Shown: positions 1 to 8,260 of the stretch, one piece after another | How the letters are laid out: each line of letters starts with the position of its first letter | How positions within the stretch are numbered: position 1 is the first letter of the stretch | DNA from: Candidatus Egaibacter danicus | GTDB taxonomy: Bacteria > Pseudomonadota > Gammaproteobacteria > Burkholderiales > Burkholderiaceae | Reading direction: 5' to 3' | NCBI GenBank assembly: GCA_011391115.1 | Contig: JAABRC010000008.1 | Coordinates: 1 to 19,974 of the forward strand | DNA length: 19,974 nt | Translations under genes and position numbers: made by a program | Notes under the pieces: generated by a model | Seen by the model: the letters and a program-made list of their open reading frames with translations, nothing else | The model's database searches: none | Told to the model about the DNA's origin: nothing

Positions 1-54
1 CGTTGGCATTGGCACGGCAAGGCGCCTGCGAAGGTCGTTCCGCCACTGCCGCAT
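1..54 (-). CDS. Possible 5' end of a gene downstream of proB (runs off window)
   Basis: An open frame begins with ATG at 54 and stays open for 18 codons to the window edge; a TAG lies four codons upstream of the ATG, so this would be the first ATG. The predicted start is basic (Arg-rich, reading MRQWRNDLRRRLAVPM), which could be the n-region of a signal peptide. No convincing Shine-Dalgarno sequence precedes it. In Comamonadaceae, as I recall, the gene after proB is often a small exported CNP1-like family protein; too little sequence is visible to assign that here. The stretch 55-144 between this frame and the proB stop holds only a weak 5-bp hairpin (126-138) without a T-tract. Confidence 0.25.
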   Translation of the reverse strand, partial: MRQWRNDLRRRLAVPMPT

Positions 55-144
55 CGCCAACAGCTATTGTTCAGCGACTCAAAAATCCAGCATCGCAGGA
101 GCGGCGGTACTGAGCAGTCTATTGGCACTGAGCCAGTGAGCGGT

Positions 145-1263
145 TTACCGGGTCAGTACCAGATTGTCCCGATGCAGCATCTCGGGACCTGCCGAGTAAC
201 CCAGCAGTTTTTCGTATTCGCTGGAGGGCTTGCGGCAAATCAGGCGAGCTTCGCTGCTGGAGTAGTTGGCCAGCCCCCGCGCGATCTCAGCGCCCGAAAC
301 ATCGCGCACGGCAATCACATCACCCCTGGAGAAATCGCCCTCTACGCCCGTCATGCCAATCGGCAACAGGCTTTTGCCCTCATCGCGCAACTTGGCTGCC
401 GCGCCCACGTCAACCACCACAGCGCCGCGCATTTGCAGATGATCGGCAATCCACTGTTTGCGAGCCTGGTTTTTTTGAGTCTGGGCCACCAGCAAGGTGC
501 CAATAGCTTCACCGCCAGACAGGCGTAGCAGCGCATCAGGTTCCCGCCCCCAGGCGATAACAGTGGAGGCACCTGAACCTGCAGCCCGCTTGGCCGCCAA
601 TATTTTGGTGATCATCCCTCCCCGACCTATGCTGGAGCCCGCGCCGCCCGCCATGGCTTCCAGCGCCGAATCGCCCGCCTTGGCCTCGTGCACGAACTGG
701 GCATCAGGGTTGGAGCGGGGGTCGGCGGTATACAGACCCTTTTGATCCGTCAGGATGACGAGTACATCAGCCTCAACCAGGTTGGCTACCAGTGCGCCCA
801 GCGTATCGTTGTCACCGAACTTGATTTCATCGTTGACCACCGTGTCGTTTTCGTTGATCACCGGCACCACACCCAGCTTGAGCAGCGTCAGCAGGGTTGA
901 GCGCGCGTTGAGGTAACGCTCCCGGTCGGCCAGATCGGCATGGGTAAGCAGCACCTGCGCACTGCCCAATCCATTTTCGCGCAGCTTGGTTTCATACATC
1001 TGCGCCAGACCCATTTGCCCCACTGCTGCTGCAGCCTGCAACTCACTGATATCGTGTGGACGCGTCGCCCAGCCCAGGCGCTTCATGCCTTCAGCAATCG
1101 CGCCGCTGGACACCATGATGACTTCCCGGCCATCGCGCACCAGAACAGCCAGTTGACGGCACCATTCACCAATAGCCTGGGCGTCCAGTCCACGACCTTC
1201 ATTGGTCACCAAGCTGGAGCCCACCTTGACCACGATCCGCCTTGCATCACGCATTACATTTGC
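145..1263 (-). CDS. proB: Glutamate 5-kinase (ProB)
   Basis: Catalyses ATP-dependent phosphorylation of L-glutamate to gamma-glutamyl phosphate, the first committed and usually proline-feedback-inhibited step of proline synthesis, in the cytoplasm. The N-terminal amino-acid-kinase domain opens with [16 protein letters not shown] and contains the [11 protein letters not shown] and NENDTV segments typical of ProB. The C-terminal PUA domain (about the last 90 residues) contains the [15 protein letters not shown] stretch. The frame is open back to 1335, but I choose GTG at 1263, giving 372 aa (E. coli ProB has 367), because an AGGA lies 9 nt upstream. The extra 24 residues of the longer version are encoded by a palindromic intergenic repeat and do not resemble the family. 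ATG at 1254 is the alternative. It follows obgE by 76 nt on the same strand and is probably co-transcribed. Family assignment is very secure; the start is moderately secure. Confidence 0.95.
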   Translation of the reverse strand, partial: ANVMRDARRIVVKVGSSLVTNEGRGLDAQAIGEWCRQLAVLVRDGREVIMVSSGAIAEGMKRLGWATRPHDISELQAAAAVGQMGLAQMYETKLRENGLGSAQVLLTHADLADRERYLNARSTLLTLLKLGVVPVINENDTVVNDEIKFGDNDTLGALVANLVEADVLVILTDQKGLYTADPRSNPDAQFVHEAKAGDSALEAMAGGAGSSIGRGGMITKILAAKRAAGSGASTVIAWGREPDALLRLSGGEAIGTLLVAQTQKNQARKQWIADHLQMRGAVVVDVGAAAKLRDEGKSLLPIGMTGVEGDFSRGDVIAVRDVSGAEIARGLANYSSSEARLICRKPSSEYEKLLGYSAGPEMLHRDNLVLTR

Positions 1264-1308
1264 CACTTTTTCATGTCCTTTTTGGCACCTAGCCTCCGTC
1301 ACTACTGC

Positions 1309-1332
1309 GTGAGAAGCTATATTTTTTATAGC
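1309..1332. repeat. Palindromic intergenic repeat (GCTATA-N5-TATAGC)
   Basis: Between obgE and proB there is a perfect inverted repeat, GCTATA (1316-1321), five T, TATAGC (1327-1332). The flank plus one arm (1309-1323, read on the minus strand as AATATAGCTTCTCAC) recurs exactly, 15 of 15 bases, at 4407-4421 in front of pilB. It lies outside proB if the GTG 1263 start is right. Short GCTAT...ATAGC palindromes are, as I recall, common in Comamonadaceae intergenic regions; no function is visible. Confidence 0.55.
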
Positions 1333-1339
1333 CAACCAA

Positions 1340-2416
<1,077 letters not shown>

Positions 2417-2432
2417 CTAGGCTTTATAAACG

Positions 2433-2459
2433 AAAAACCCCGCGCCAGGCGCAGGGTTT
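2433..2459 (-). terminator. Rho-independent terminator between rpmA and obgE
   Basis: Read on the minus strand, AAACCCTGCG and CGCGGGGTTT form a stem of about 10 bp (one G-T pair) around a CCTGG loop, ending in TTTTT. It lies 22 nt after the rpmA stop and 22 nt before the obgE ATG. It should end most rplU-rpmA transcripts, so obgE-proB would depend on read-through or on a promoter overlapping this site. Confidence 0.8.
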
Positions 2460-2480
2460 CACACTGGGTTGAGCAGTGAA

Positions 2481-2738
2481 TCAAGCCGAGGTGATACTCA
2501 CCGTATGCTTATTCAACGAACCTTTCACAGCAAACGACACATGACCATCCACCAGTGCAAACAGGGTGTGGTCCTTGCCAATGCCAACATTGGTACCGGG
2601 GTGGAACTTGGTGCCGCGCTGGCGAACGATGATCGCGCCAGCGCTGATCAATTCACCACCGAAAGCCTTCACACCGAGCATTTTGGGCTTCGAATCGCGC
2701 CCGTTTCGCGTAGAGCCGCCGCCTTTTTTCTGTGCCAT
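2481..2738 (-). CDS. rpmA: 50S ribosomal protein L27
   Basis: Large-subunit protein near the peptidyl-transferase centre, whose N-terminal tail contacts tRNA acceptor ends. The 85-aa product begins [16 protein letters not shown] and contains [23 protein letters not shown] and [11 protein letters not shown], all near-invariant in L27. No N-terminal extension needing Prp-type cleavage is present, as expected outside Firmicutes. ATG 2738 is preceded by AAGGAG 8 nt upstream; this ribosome binding site overlaps the TAA of rplU, so translation of the two ribosomal proteins is probably coupled. It is followed by a strong terminator. Confidence 0.99.
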   Translation of the reverse strand: MAQKKGGGSTRNGRDSKPKMLGVKAFGGELISAGAIIVRQRGTKFHPGTNVGIGKDHTLFALVDGHVSFAVKGSLNKHTVSITSA

Positions 2739-2750
2739 GACTCTTGCTCC

Positions 2751-3062
2751 TTAAGCGGCAATCGCACCAATCAGCAGTTCAGTGAACTGCTGGCGATGGC
2801 CCTGACGTTTCTGGTAATGCTTGCGACGGCGCATCTTGAAGATGCGGACCTTGTCGTGTTTACCGTGAGCCACGACCGTGACACTCACAGTTGCGCCGGA
2901 CACCAGGGGCGTGCCAATCTTGATGTCAGCGCCGTTCCCGACTGCCAACACCTGATCAAACACAATTTCCTGGCCTACGTCCGCAGCAATCTGTTCTACT
3001 TTAATTTTTTCGCCAGCAGCAACCCGATATTGCTTGCCACCGGTTTTTATGACCGCGTACAT
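2751..3062 (-). CDS. rplU: 50S ribosomal protein L21
   Basis: Large-subunit protein that binds 23S rRNA. The 103-aa protein begins [18 protein letters not shown], the standard L21 opening, and ends with the basic RNA-binding segment [20 protein letters not shown] (residues about 71-90). Length equals E. coli L21 (103 aa). ATG 3062 has a GAGGT ribosome binding site 4 nt upstream. First gene of the rplU-rpmA unit, 12 nt before rpmA, and divergent from ispB as in many proteobacteria. The short leader is preceded by an extended -10 promoter and folds into a hairpin near the predicted transcript 5' end (separate entries). Confidence 0.99.
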   Translation of the reverse strand: MYAVIKTGGKQYRVAAGEKIKVEQIAADVGQEIVFDQVLAVGNGADIKIGTPLVSGATVSVTVVAHGKHDKVRIFKMRRRKHYQKRQGHRQQFTELLIGAIAA

Positions 3063-3080
3063 GTTGACCTCTTCAATTTA

Positions 3081-3106
3081 GCTCTGGGAACGAATTTTCG
3101 CAGAGC
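3081..3106 (-). promoter_or_regulatory. Leader hairpin of rplU mRNA
   Basis: On the minus strand, GCTCTG (3106-3101) pairs with CAGAGC (3086-3081); an inner CGAA-AA-TTCG can extend the stem, with TTCC unpaired on one side. The predicted transcription start is at or just 5' of the hairpin, so the rplU message would begin with this structure, about 20 nt before the start codon. It could stabilise the 5' end or bind a regulator; no T-run follows, so it is not a terminator. Confidence 0.45.
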
Positions 3107-3111
3107 CCAAA

Positions 3112-3119
3112 AGTATAAC
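3112..3119 (-). promoter_or_regulatory. Extended -10 promoter for rplU
   Basis: Read on the minus strand, TATACT occupies 3117-3112 (5 of 6 to TATAAT) and is preceded by TGT, giving the TGnTATACT extended -10 form. No good -35 hexamer is found 17 bp upstream (ATGTTA), which suits an extended -10 promoter. Transcription would start near 3104, about 40 nt before rplU. On the plus strand the overlapping TATAAC could serve ispB, but its -35 is poor. Confidence 0.5.
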
Positions 3120-3174
3120 ATGGTTTGGACTCACTAACATATTTTCCGAAGTCTGGGCAACTGGAGCGGGTAAA

Positions 3175-4209
3175 TTGGCCTGGCCGGTTTCTATAATCTT
3201 GGTTACTTCACCGGTTTTCACCATTTTGCAGCCCCATCCCCCATCCCCGGAGTCTTCCCTTTCCATCATCGCAGGCGACATGCGGGAAGTGGACCGCGTT
3301 ATCGCCTTGCGACTGGATTCGGGCGTCCCTCTAGTGGGCGAGGTCTCCCGCTACATCATTTCAGCAGGTGGAAAGCGCCTGCGGCCTGCCTTGTTGTTGC
3401 TGGCAAGCGGAGCATTGGGGTTCCAGGGGCCTCAACGTCACAACCTGGCGGCAGTGGTCGAATTCATCCATACGGCCACTTTGTTGCACGATGACGTCGT
3501 GGACGATTCGATCATGCGTCGCGGGAACGCAACCGCGAATGAGCGATTTGGCAATCCGGCAAGCGTATTGGTGGGGGATTTCCTCTACTCCCGGGCATTT
3601 CAGATGATGGTGGATGCCCAGGACATGCGCATCATGCAGGTATTGGCTGATGCGACCAATGTCATCGCCGAAGGCGAAGTTCTGCAATTGATGAACATGC
3701 ACAACGCAGCCCTTGATGAAGCCAATTACCTTCAGGTGATCCGCTCCAAAACTGCCAAACTCTTTGAAGCCAGTGCCCGGGTTGGCGCCATTCTTTCGGG
3801 GGCAACCGCCAGGCTGGAGGCTGCTTGTGCCGACTACGGTCAGGCTTTGGGGACTGCGTTTCAAATCATCGACGACGTCCTTGATTACGCAGGTGATCAC
3901 CATGTCATGGGGAAAAGCATCGGTGACGATCTTCGTGAAGGCAAAACCACCCTTCCCCTGATAGCTGCCATGGAACGCGGGGATTCAGCCCAGCGCAACA
4001 TAGTCCGGCAAGCCATCGAAACCGGAGGCGTGGCCATGCTGGATGACGTCATTCAGGTTGTGAATGCTACCGGCGCTATCGACGTTTCGCGCGAAGCGGC
4101 CATGCGGGAGGCTAGGCGCGCCATCAACGCAGCCAGGCAATTGCCTGAGGGGCCGCATACTTACTGTTTGATACAATTAGCAACCCAGCTACTGGGTCGA
4201 AACTCCTGA
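3175..4209 (+). CDS. ispB: Octaprenyl diphosphate synthase (polyprenyl synthetase)
   Basis: Trans-prenyltransferase that elongates farnesyl diphosphate with isopentenyl diphosphate, probably to the C40 side chain of ubiquinone-8, which feeds the bc1 complex at the right end of the window. Residues in the 344-aa product: GGKRLRP at 65-71; first aspartate-rich motif DDVVDD at 106-111 with downstream MRRG; second motif DDVLD at 233-237 followed by GKSIGDDLREGKTTLP. Start TTG 3175 is chosen because GGAG lies 8 nt upstream and TAA at 3171-3173 closes the frame just before it; the family-conserved region only begins near residue 30 (IIAGDMREVD), so a later start is possible. It is divergent from rplU and followed after 26 nt by tRNA-Pro with no terminator between. 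Chain length is inferred from family and taxon, not visible in sequence. Confidence 0.95.
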   Translation: MAWPVSIILVTSPVFTILQPHPPSPESSLSIIAGDMREVDRVIALRLDSGVPLVGEVSRYIISAGGKRLRPALLLLASGALGFQGPQRHNLAAVVEFIHTATLLHDDVVDDSIMRRGNATANERFGNPASVLVGDFLYSRAFQMMVDAQDMRIMQVLADATNVIAEGEVLQLMNMHNAALDEANYLQVIRSKTAKLFEASARVGAILSGATARLEAACADYGQALGTAFQIIDDVLDYAGDHHVMGKSIGDDLREGKTTLPLIAAMERGDSAQRNIVRQAIETGGVAMLDDVIQVVNATGAIDVSREAAMREARRAINAARQLPEGPHTYCLIQLATQLLGRNS

Positions 4210-4235
4210 ATTTTCAGTGCAGTCAGAACCCGCTT

Positions 4236-4315
<80 letters not shown>

Positions 4316-4337
4316 CATTTGTTGCCGCGCAACGCGG

Positions 4338-4368
4338 ATAGGGGCTGAAGCCTCGCGCAGCCTATTTT
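4338..4368 (+). terminator. Possible terminator after tRNA-Pro
   Basis: ATAGG and CTG (with a GG bulge) pair with CAG-CCTAT, followed by TTT; an alternative inner hairpin GGGGC-TGAA-GCCTC is also possible. A separate perfect hairpin CCGCG-CAA-CGCGG lies immediately upstream (4325-4337). It fits the 3' end of the ispB-tRNA unit, but the T-tract is short. The rest of 4369-4437 shows no clear sigma-70 promoter for pilB. Confidence 0.35.
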
Positions 4369-4406
4369 CAATTTACTTCAATCAGCCAATCAGCGATGAT
4401 TAGCTG

Positions 4407-4421
4407 AATATAGCTTCTCAC
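4407..4421. repeat. Second copy of intergenic repeat fragment
   Basis: AATATAGCTTCTCAC at 4407-4421 is identical to the minus-strand sequence of 1323-1309 between obgE and proB; the next bases are also similar (AGTA here, GCAGTA there). Here the palindrome is degraded: the opposite arm is AGCTGA rather than GCTATA. It lies 16 nt before the pilB start codon. Confidence 0.45.
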
Positions 4422-4437
4422 AGTACATTTTTGGGTC

Positions 4438-6171
4438 ATGGCCGCCGTCGATACATCCCCTCGTGAATCTCCCTCTACTGCACTCCCCGGCCTCGGTCGG
4501 GCGCTGGTGTTGGCTGGCAAACTGGGGCAAAAGTCCGCCGAGGAGATTTACAAAAAGGCTTCCACAGGCAGAACCAGCTTCATTGCTGAGCTGATGGGGT
4601 CGGGCGCAGTTTCGGCATCTGACCTTGCCCACACCATGTCTTCGGCTTATGCTGCGCCACTGATCGACTTGGACGCTGTTGATCCAAAGCGCCTGCCTAA
4701 AGGGTTGCTGGACGGCCGAATCTGCCAGGACTACCGGGTCATCGTCCTCAACAAACGCAACAACCGCCTGATTGTTGCAACTGCTGACCCGTCAGATCAG
4801 GAGGCTGCCGAGCGCATCAAGTTTTCGACCCAACTGGGTCTCGATTGGGTCATTGCCGAATACGACAAGCTACTGAAGCTGGTGGAGGAAAACTCCACCA
4901 CGGCCACAGAGGCGATGGAAGACATCATTGGCAGCGAATTTGAGTTCGATGCTGCTGCTGCGGATGCCATCGGCGACAACAATCAATCCAATCTGGCAGA
5001 AGTTGAAGATGCGCCAGTCGTCAAGTTCTTGCACAAGATGCTCATGGACGCGTTCACCATGCGTGCATCCGACTTGCACTTTGAGCCCTATGAGCACAAC
5101 TACCGGGTTAGATTTCGTGTTGATGGCGAGTTGCGGGAAATTGCTTCACCGCCAGTAGCCATCAAAGACAAGCTGGCCTCTCGCATCAAAGTCATCTCAA
5201 GAATGGACATTTCTGAAAAACGTGTCCCTCAAGATGGCAAGATGAAACTCAAAGTCGGTCCTGATCGGGTCATCGACTTTCGTGTCAGCACGTTGCCTAC
5301 GCTGTTTGGCGAAAAGATCGTCATCCGTATTCTGGATCCGAGCAGTGCCAAGCTGGGCATTGACGCGCTGGGTTACGAACCGGAAGAAAAAGAACGGCTG
5401 ATGCATGCCATCGGCCGGCCTTACGGTATGATTTTGGTCACTGGTCCTACAGGCTCGGGCAAAACCGTATCTCTGTATACCTGCCTGAATTTGCTCAATA
5501 AGCCTGGTGTCAACATAGCGACCGCCGAAGACCCCGCCGAGATTAACCTTCCCGGGGTGAATCAGGTAAACGTCAATGAAAAGGCAGGCTTGACTTTCGC
5601 CGCCGCCCTGAAATCATTTTTGCGGCAAGACCCCGATATCATCATGGTCGGCGAAATTCGTGATCTCGAGACGTCGGATATCGCCATCAAGGCTGCACAA
5701 ACCGGGCACCTTGTTCTTTCGACACTTCACACGAATGATGCGCCGACAACCCTGACGCGCATGCGCAATATGGGCATCGCGCCTTTCAACATTGCATCCA
5801 GTGTCATCCTGATCACGGCCCAGCGCCTGGCCAGACGCCTGTGTGCGAATTGCAAAGCTGTTGCGGATATTCCCAAGAAAGCGATGTTAGACGCGGGTTT
5901 TGATAAAAGTGAACTGGACGGCAGTTGGGTTACTTATCGGCCAGTCGGTTGCTCCGCCTGCAATAACGGCTATAAAGGTCGGGTTGGCATCTATCAGGTC
6001 ATGCCTATCACGGAAGAAATACAAAAGATCATTCTTCGTGATGGCAGTGCAGTTGATATTGCCGAACAAGCTGCTCGTGAGGGAGTGCGCTCTTTGCGCC
6101 AGGCGGGTTTGCACAAAGTCAAACTTGGGCTGACTTCCCTTGAGGAAGTACTGGCCGTCACTAACGAATAG
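4438..6171 (+). CDS. pilB: Type IV pilus assembly ATPase PilB
   Basis: Cytoplasmic hexameric ATPase that powers pilus extension by rotating the PilC platform. The 577-aa protein has an N-terminal MshEN/T2SSE_N-like domain (about 20-150), then the secretion-ATPase core. Walker A GPTGSGKT is at 336-343, the Asp box ATAEDPAEI at 361-369, Walker B IIMVGEIRD at 401-409 and the His box HLVLSTLHTN at 424-433. Two CxxC pairs (C469/C472 and C505/C508) form the zinc site of assembly ATPases, which retraction ATPases such as PilT lack. ATG 4438 starts the MAAVD opening I expect in Burkholderiales, but no good Shine-Dalgarno is present. First of pilBCD; pilC follows after 23 nt. Major pilin and pilus-regulatory genes are not in the window. 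Confidence 0.97.
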   Translation: MAAVDTSPRESPSTALPGLGRALVLAGKLGQKSAEEIYKKASTGRTSFIAELMGSGAVSASDLAHTMSSAYAAPLIDLDAVDPKRLPKGLLDGRICQDYRVIVLNKRNNRLIVATADPSDQEAAERIKFSTQLGLDWVIAEYDKLLKLVEENSTTATEAMEDIIGSEFEFDAAAADAIGDNNQSNLAEVEDAPVVKFLHKMLMDAFTMRASDLHFEPYEHNYRVRFRVDGELREIASPPVAIKDKLASRIKVISRMDISEKRVPQDGKMKLKVGPDRVIDFRVSTLPTLFGEKIVIRILDPSSAKLGIDALGYEPEEKERLMHAIGRPYGMILVTGPTGSGKTVSLYTCLNLLNKPGVNIATAEDPAEINLPGVNQVNVNEKAGLTFAAALKSFLRQDPDIIMVGEIRDLETSDIAIKAAQTGHLVLSTLHTNDAPTTLTRMRNMGIAPFNIASSVILITAQRLARRLCANCKAVADIPKKAMLDAGFDKSELDGSWVTYRPVGCSACNNGYKGRVGIYQVMPITEEIQKIILRDGSAVDIAEQAAREGVRSLRQAGLHKVKLGLTSLEEVLAVTNE

Positions 6172-6194
6172 AACGAGAAAACCCAAGGGGCACT

Positions 6195-7415
6195 ATGGCT
6201 ACAACTGCGAAGTCCAAGAACGCAAAAGAATTTGTCTTTGAATGGGAAGGCAAGGACCGTAACGGAAAGCAGGTTCGTGGTGAAACACGGGCATCTGGTG
6301 AAAACCAGGTGCAGTCGATGTTGCGTCGGCAGGGCGTCACACCGGTAAAGATCAAACGCCGGCGCATGAGTGCGGGTAGCAGCATCAAACCCAAGGACAT
6401 GGCCATCTTCACGCGTCAGCTTGCAACCATGATGAAAGCTGGTGTGCCACTTCTCCAGGCTTTTGACATCGTTGGCCGAGGCAACCCCAATCCAAGGGTT
6501 ACCAAACTACTCAACGATATTCGCACCGACGTTGAAACCGGCACTTCATTGAGCGTCGCTTTTCGAAAGTATCCACTGTACTTTGACAACCTCTATTGCA
6601 ATCTGGTGGAGGCTGGTGAGGCGGCCGGTATTCTGGACCAGCTTCTGGACAGGCTCGCGGTTTACATGGAGAAAACCGAAGCCATCAAATCAAAGATCAA
6701 GTCAGCGCTGATGTATCCAATCTCGGTACTTGTGGTGGCTTTCGTGGTCGTTGCGGTCATTATGATTTTCGTGATTCCGGCCTTCAAGGAAGTATTCAGT
6801 TCTTTCGGCGCGGACTTGCCAGCGCCGACCCTGGTTGTGATTGCCATCAGTGAATTTTTTGTAAGCTACTGGTGGCTCATCTTTGGCGGACTGATCGGTG
6901 GCTTCTACTTCTTTATGCAGGCCTGGAGACGCAACGAAAAAATGCAGCATTTCATGGACCGGTTGATGCTGAAACTTCCTATTTTCGGCACACTGGTTGA
7001 AAAGTCATGTATTGCCCGATGGACACGAACCTTGGCCACGATGTTTGCAGCAGGTGTTCCTCTTGTTGAAGCACTGGACTCCGTGGGCGGTGCCGCTGGC
7101 AACTCGGTTTTTACAAAGGCCACCGTGAAGATCCAGCAGGAGGTTTCAACCGGAACCGCCCTGACGGTTGCCATGACCAATGCAAACCTGTTCCCTTCCA
7201 TGGTATTGCAGATGTGCGCCATTGGTGAAGAATCAGGCTCTATCGACCACATGCTCGGCAAGGCTGCCGACTTCTATGAAGCAGAGGTGGATGATATGGT
7301 CGCCGGTATTTCGAGCCTCATGGAGCCCATCATCATCGTTGTTCTGGGCGTGATCATCGGTGGCATCGTTGTTTCCATGTACCTCCCCATCTTCAAGATC
7401 GGCCAGGTTGTTTGA
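6195..7415 (+). CDS. pilC: Type IV pilus inner-membrane platform protein PilC
   Basis: Polytopic inner-membrane core of the pilus machine, engaged by PilB for extension and by PilT for retraction. The 406-aa length is typical. Two T2SSF repeats are visible, each opening with a matching helix: FTRQLATMMKAGVPLLQAF at 72-90 and WTRTLATMFAAGVPLVEAL at 276-294. Three membrane segments are predicted at about 175-197, 222-243 and 378-400. The N-terminal ~60 residues (EFVFEWEGKDRNGKQVRGE) form the usual soluble head. ATG 6195 is preceded by AAGGGG. Its TGA overlaps the pilD ATG by one base, so the two are translationally coupled. Confidence 0.97.
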   Translation: MATTAKSKNAKEFVFEWEGKDRNGKQVRGETRASGENQVQSMLRRQGVTPVKIKRRRMSAGSSIKPKDMAIFTRQLATMMKAGVPLLQAFDIVGRGNPNPRVTKLLNDIRTDVETGTSLSVAFRKYPLYFDNLYCNLVEAGEAAGILDQLLDRLAVYMEKTEAIKSKIKSALMYPISVLVVAFVVVAVIMIFVIPAFKEVFSSFGADLPAPTLVVIAISEFFVSYWWLIFGGLIGGFYFFMQAWRRNEKMQHFMDRLMLKLPIFGTLVEKSCIARWTRTLATMFAAGVPLVEALDSVGGAAGNSVFTKATVKIQQEVSTGTALTVAMTNANLFPSMVLQMCAIGEESGSIDHMLGKAADFYEAEVDDMVAGISSLMEPIIIVVLGVIIGGIVVSMYLPIFKIGQVV

Positions 7416-8257
7416 TGCTGGCTGACTTGTGGGTTGTTGTAGCCTTGGCCGGACTGCTGGGGTTGCTGATCGGGAGTTTCCTGAACGTCCTGATTTATCG
7501 ATTGCCAAAGATGCTGGAGCGTCAATGGGCTGTGGAATGCGCCGAAATGGTAGGCAAAATACCCGAGCAGACAGAAGTTTTCAATTTGATGCTTCCGCGG
7601 TCAAGATGCCAGCAGTGTGGGCATCAAATTCGCTGGTTTGAAAATATTCCCGTCGTGAGTTATCTGTTTTTGCGCGGGAAGTGTTCCGCCTGTGGCACGA
7701 CCATCAGTTTGCGGTACCCATTGGTAGAACTCAGTTCCGGATTTCTTTTTGCGTTCTGCGGTTGGAAATGGGGAATTACAGCCACCGCCTTGGCATGGTG
7801 CGGGTTTTCTGCGGTCCTCTTGGCTCTGGCGCTGATTGATTGGGATACCACCCTGCTCCCCGACGATCTAACACTGCCTTTGCTATGGGCGGGTCTGGTT
7901 TTCGCCGCGCTGAAATGGGCTACCGTGCCGCTCAACTCCGCGCTATGGGGCGCTGTCGCCGGATACCTGTCTCTGTGGACTATTTACTGGCTATTCAAGC
8001 TTGCCACCGGGAAAGAAGGAATGGGCTACGGAGATTTCAAATTGTTTGCTGCGCTGGGTGCCTGGTTTGGCTGGGAAGCACTCATTCCGATGATTTTGAT
8101 GGCGTCCGTCATCGGCGCGATTATCGGAATCGGCATGAAATTCACCCGAGGCCTTCGGGAAGGAGGTTATGTACCGTTTGGCCCCTTCCTGGCGCTCTCT
8201 GGTCTGGCTTCGTTACTCTTCGGAGCTCAGTCCATTCTGCGTGTTATCGGACTTTGA
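7415..8257 (+). CDS. pilD: Prepilin peptidase / N-methyltransferase PilD
   Basis: Bifunctional inner-membrane aspartyl protease (GxGD type) that cleaves type IV prepilin and type II pseudopilin leaders and methylates the new N-terminus. The 280-aa protein is highly hydrophobic with about eight membrane spans. The cytoplasmic zinc site is C65xxC68 and C90xxC93. The catalytic aspartates lie in the IDWDTTLLPDD stretch (around 141-151) and in GYGD (D207). The GSFLNVLIYRLP stretch near the N-terminus is diagnostic. The ATG at 7415 is preferred over the in-frame TTG three bases earlier; it overlaps the pilC stop as TGATG. coaE starts 3 nt after its stop, an order common in proteobacteria. Confidence 0.97.
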   Translation: MLADLWVVVALAGLLGLLIGSFLNVLIYRLPKMLERQWAVECAEMVGKIPEQTEVFNLMLPRSRCQQCGHQIRWFENIPVVSYLFLRGKCSACGTTISLRYPLVELSSGFLFAFCGWKWGITATALAWCGFSAVLLALALIDWDTTLLPDDLTLPLLWAGLVFAALKWATVPLNSALWGAVAGYLSLWTIYWLFKLATGKEGMGYGDFKLFAALGAWFGWEALIPMILMASVIGAIIGIGMKFTRGLREGGYVPFGPFLALSGLASLLFGAQSILRVIGL

Positions 8258-8260
8258 CTG

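Noticed and set aside
126..138. Hairpin CACTG-AGC-CAGTG after proB as a terminator
   Set aside because: The stem is only 5 bp and there is no T-tract on either strand.
1264..1335. 24-residue N-terminal extension of ProB
   Set aside because: It is encoded largely by a palindromic intergenic repeat and has no ribosome binding site; the ProB family starts just before the [10 protein letters not shown] motif.
7412..7414. TTG start of pilD three bases before the ATG
   Set aside because: The adjacent ATG at 7415 overlaps the pilC TGA in the common TGATG coupling form and is a stronger start codon.
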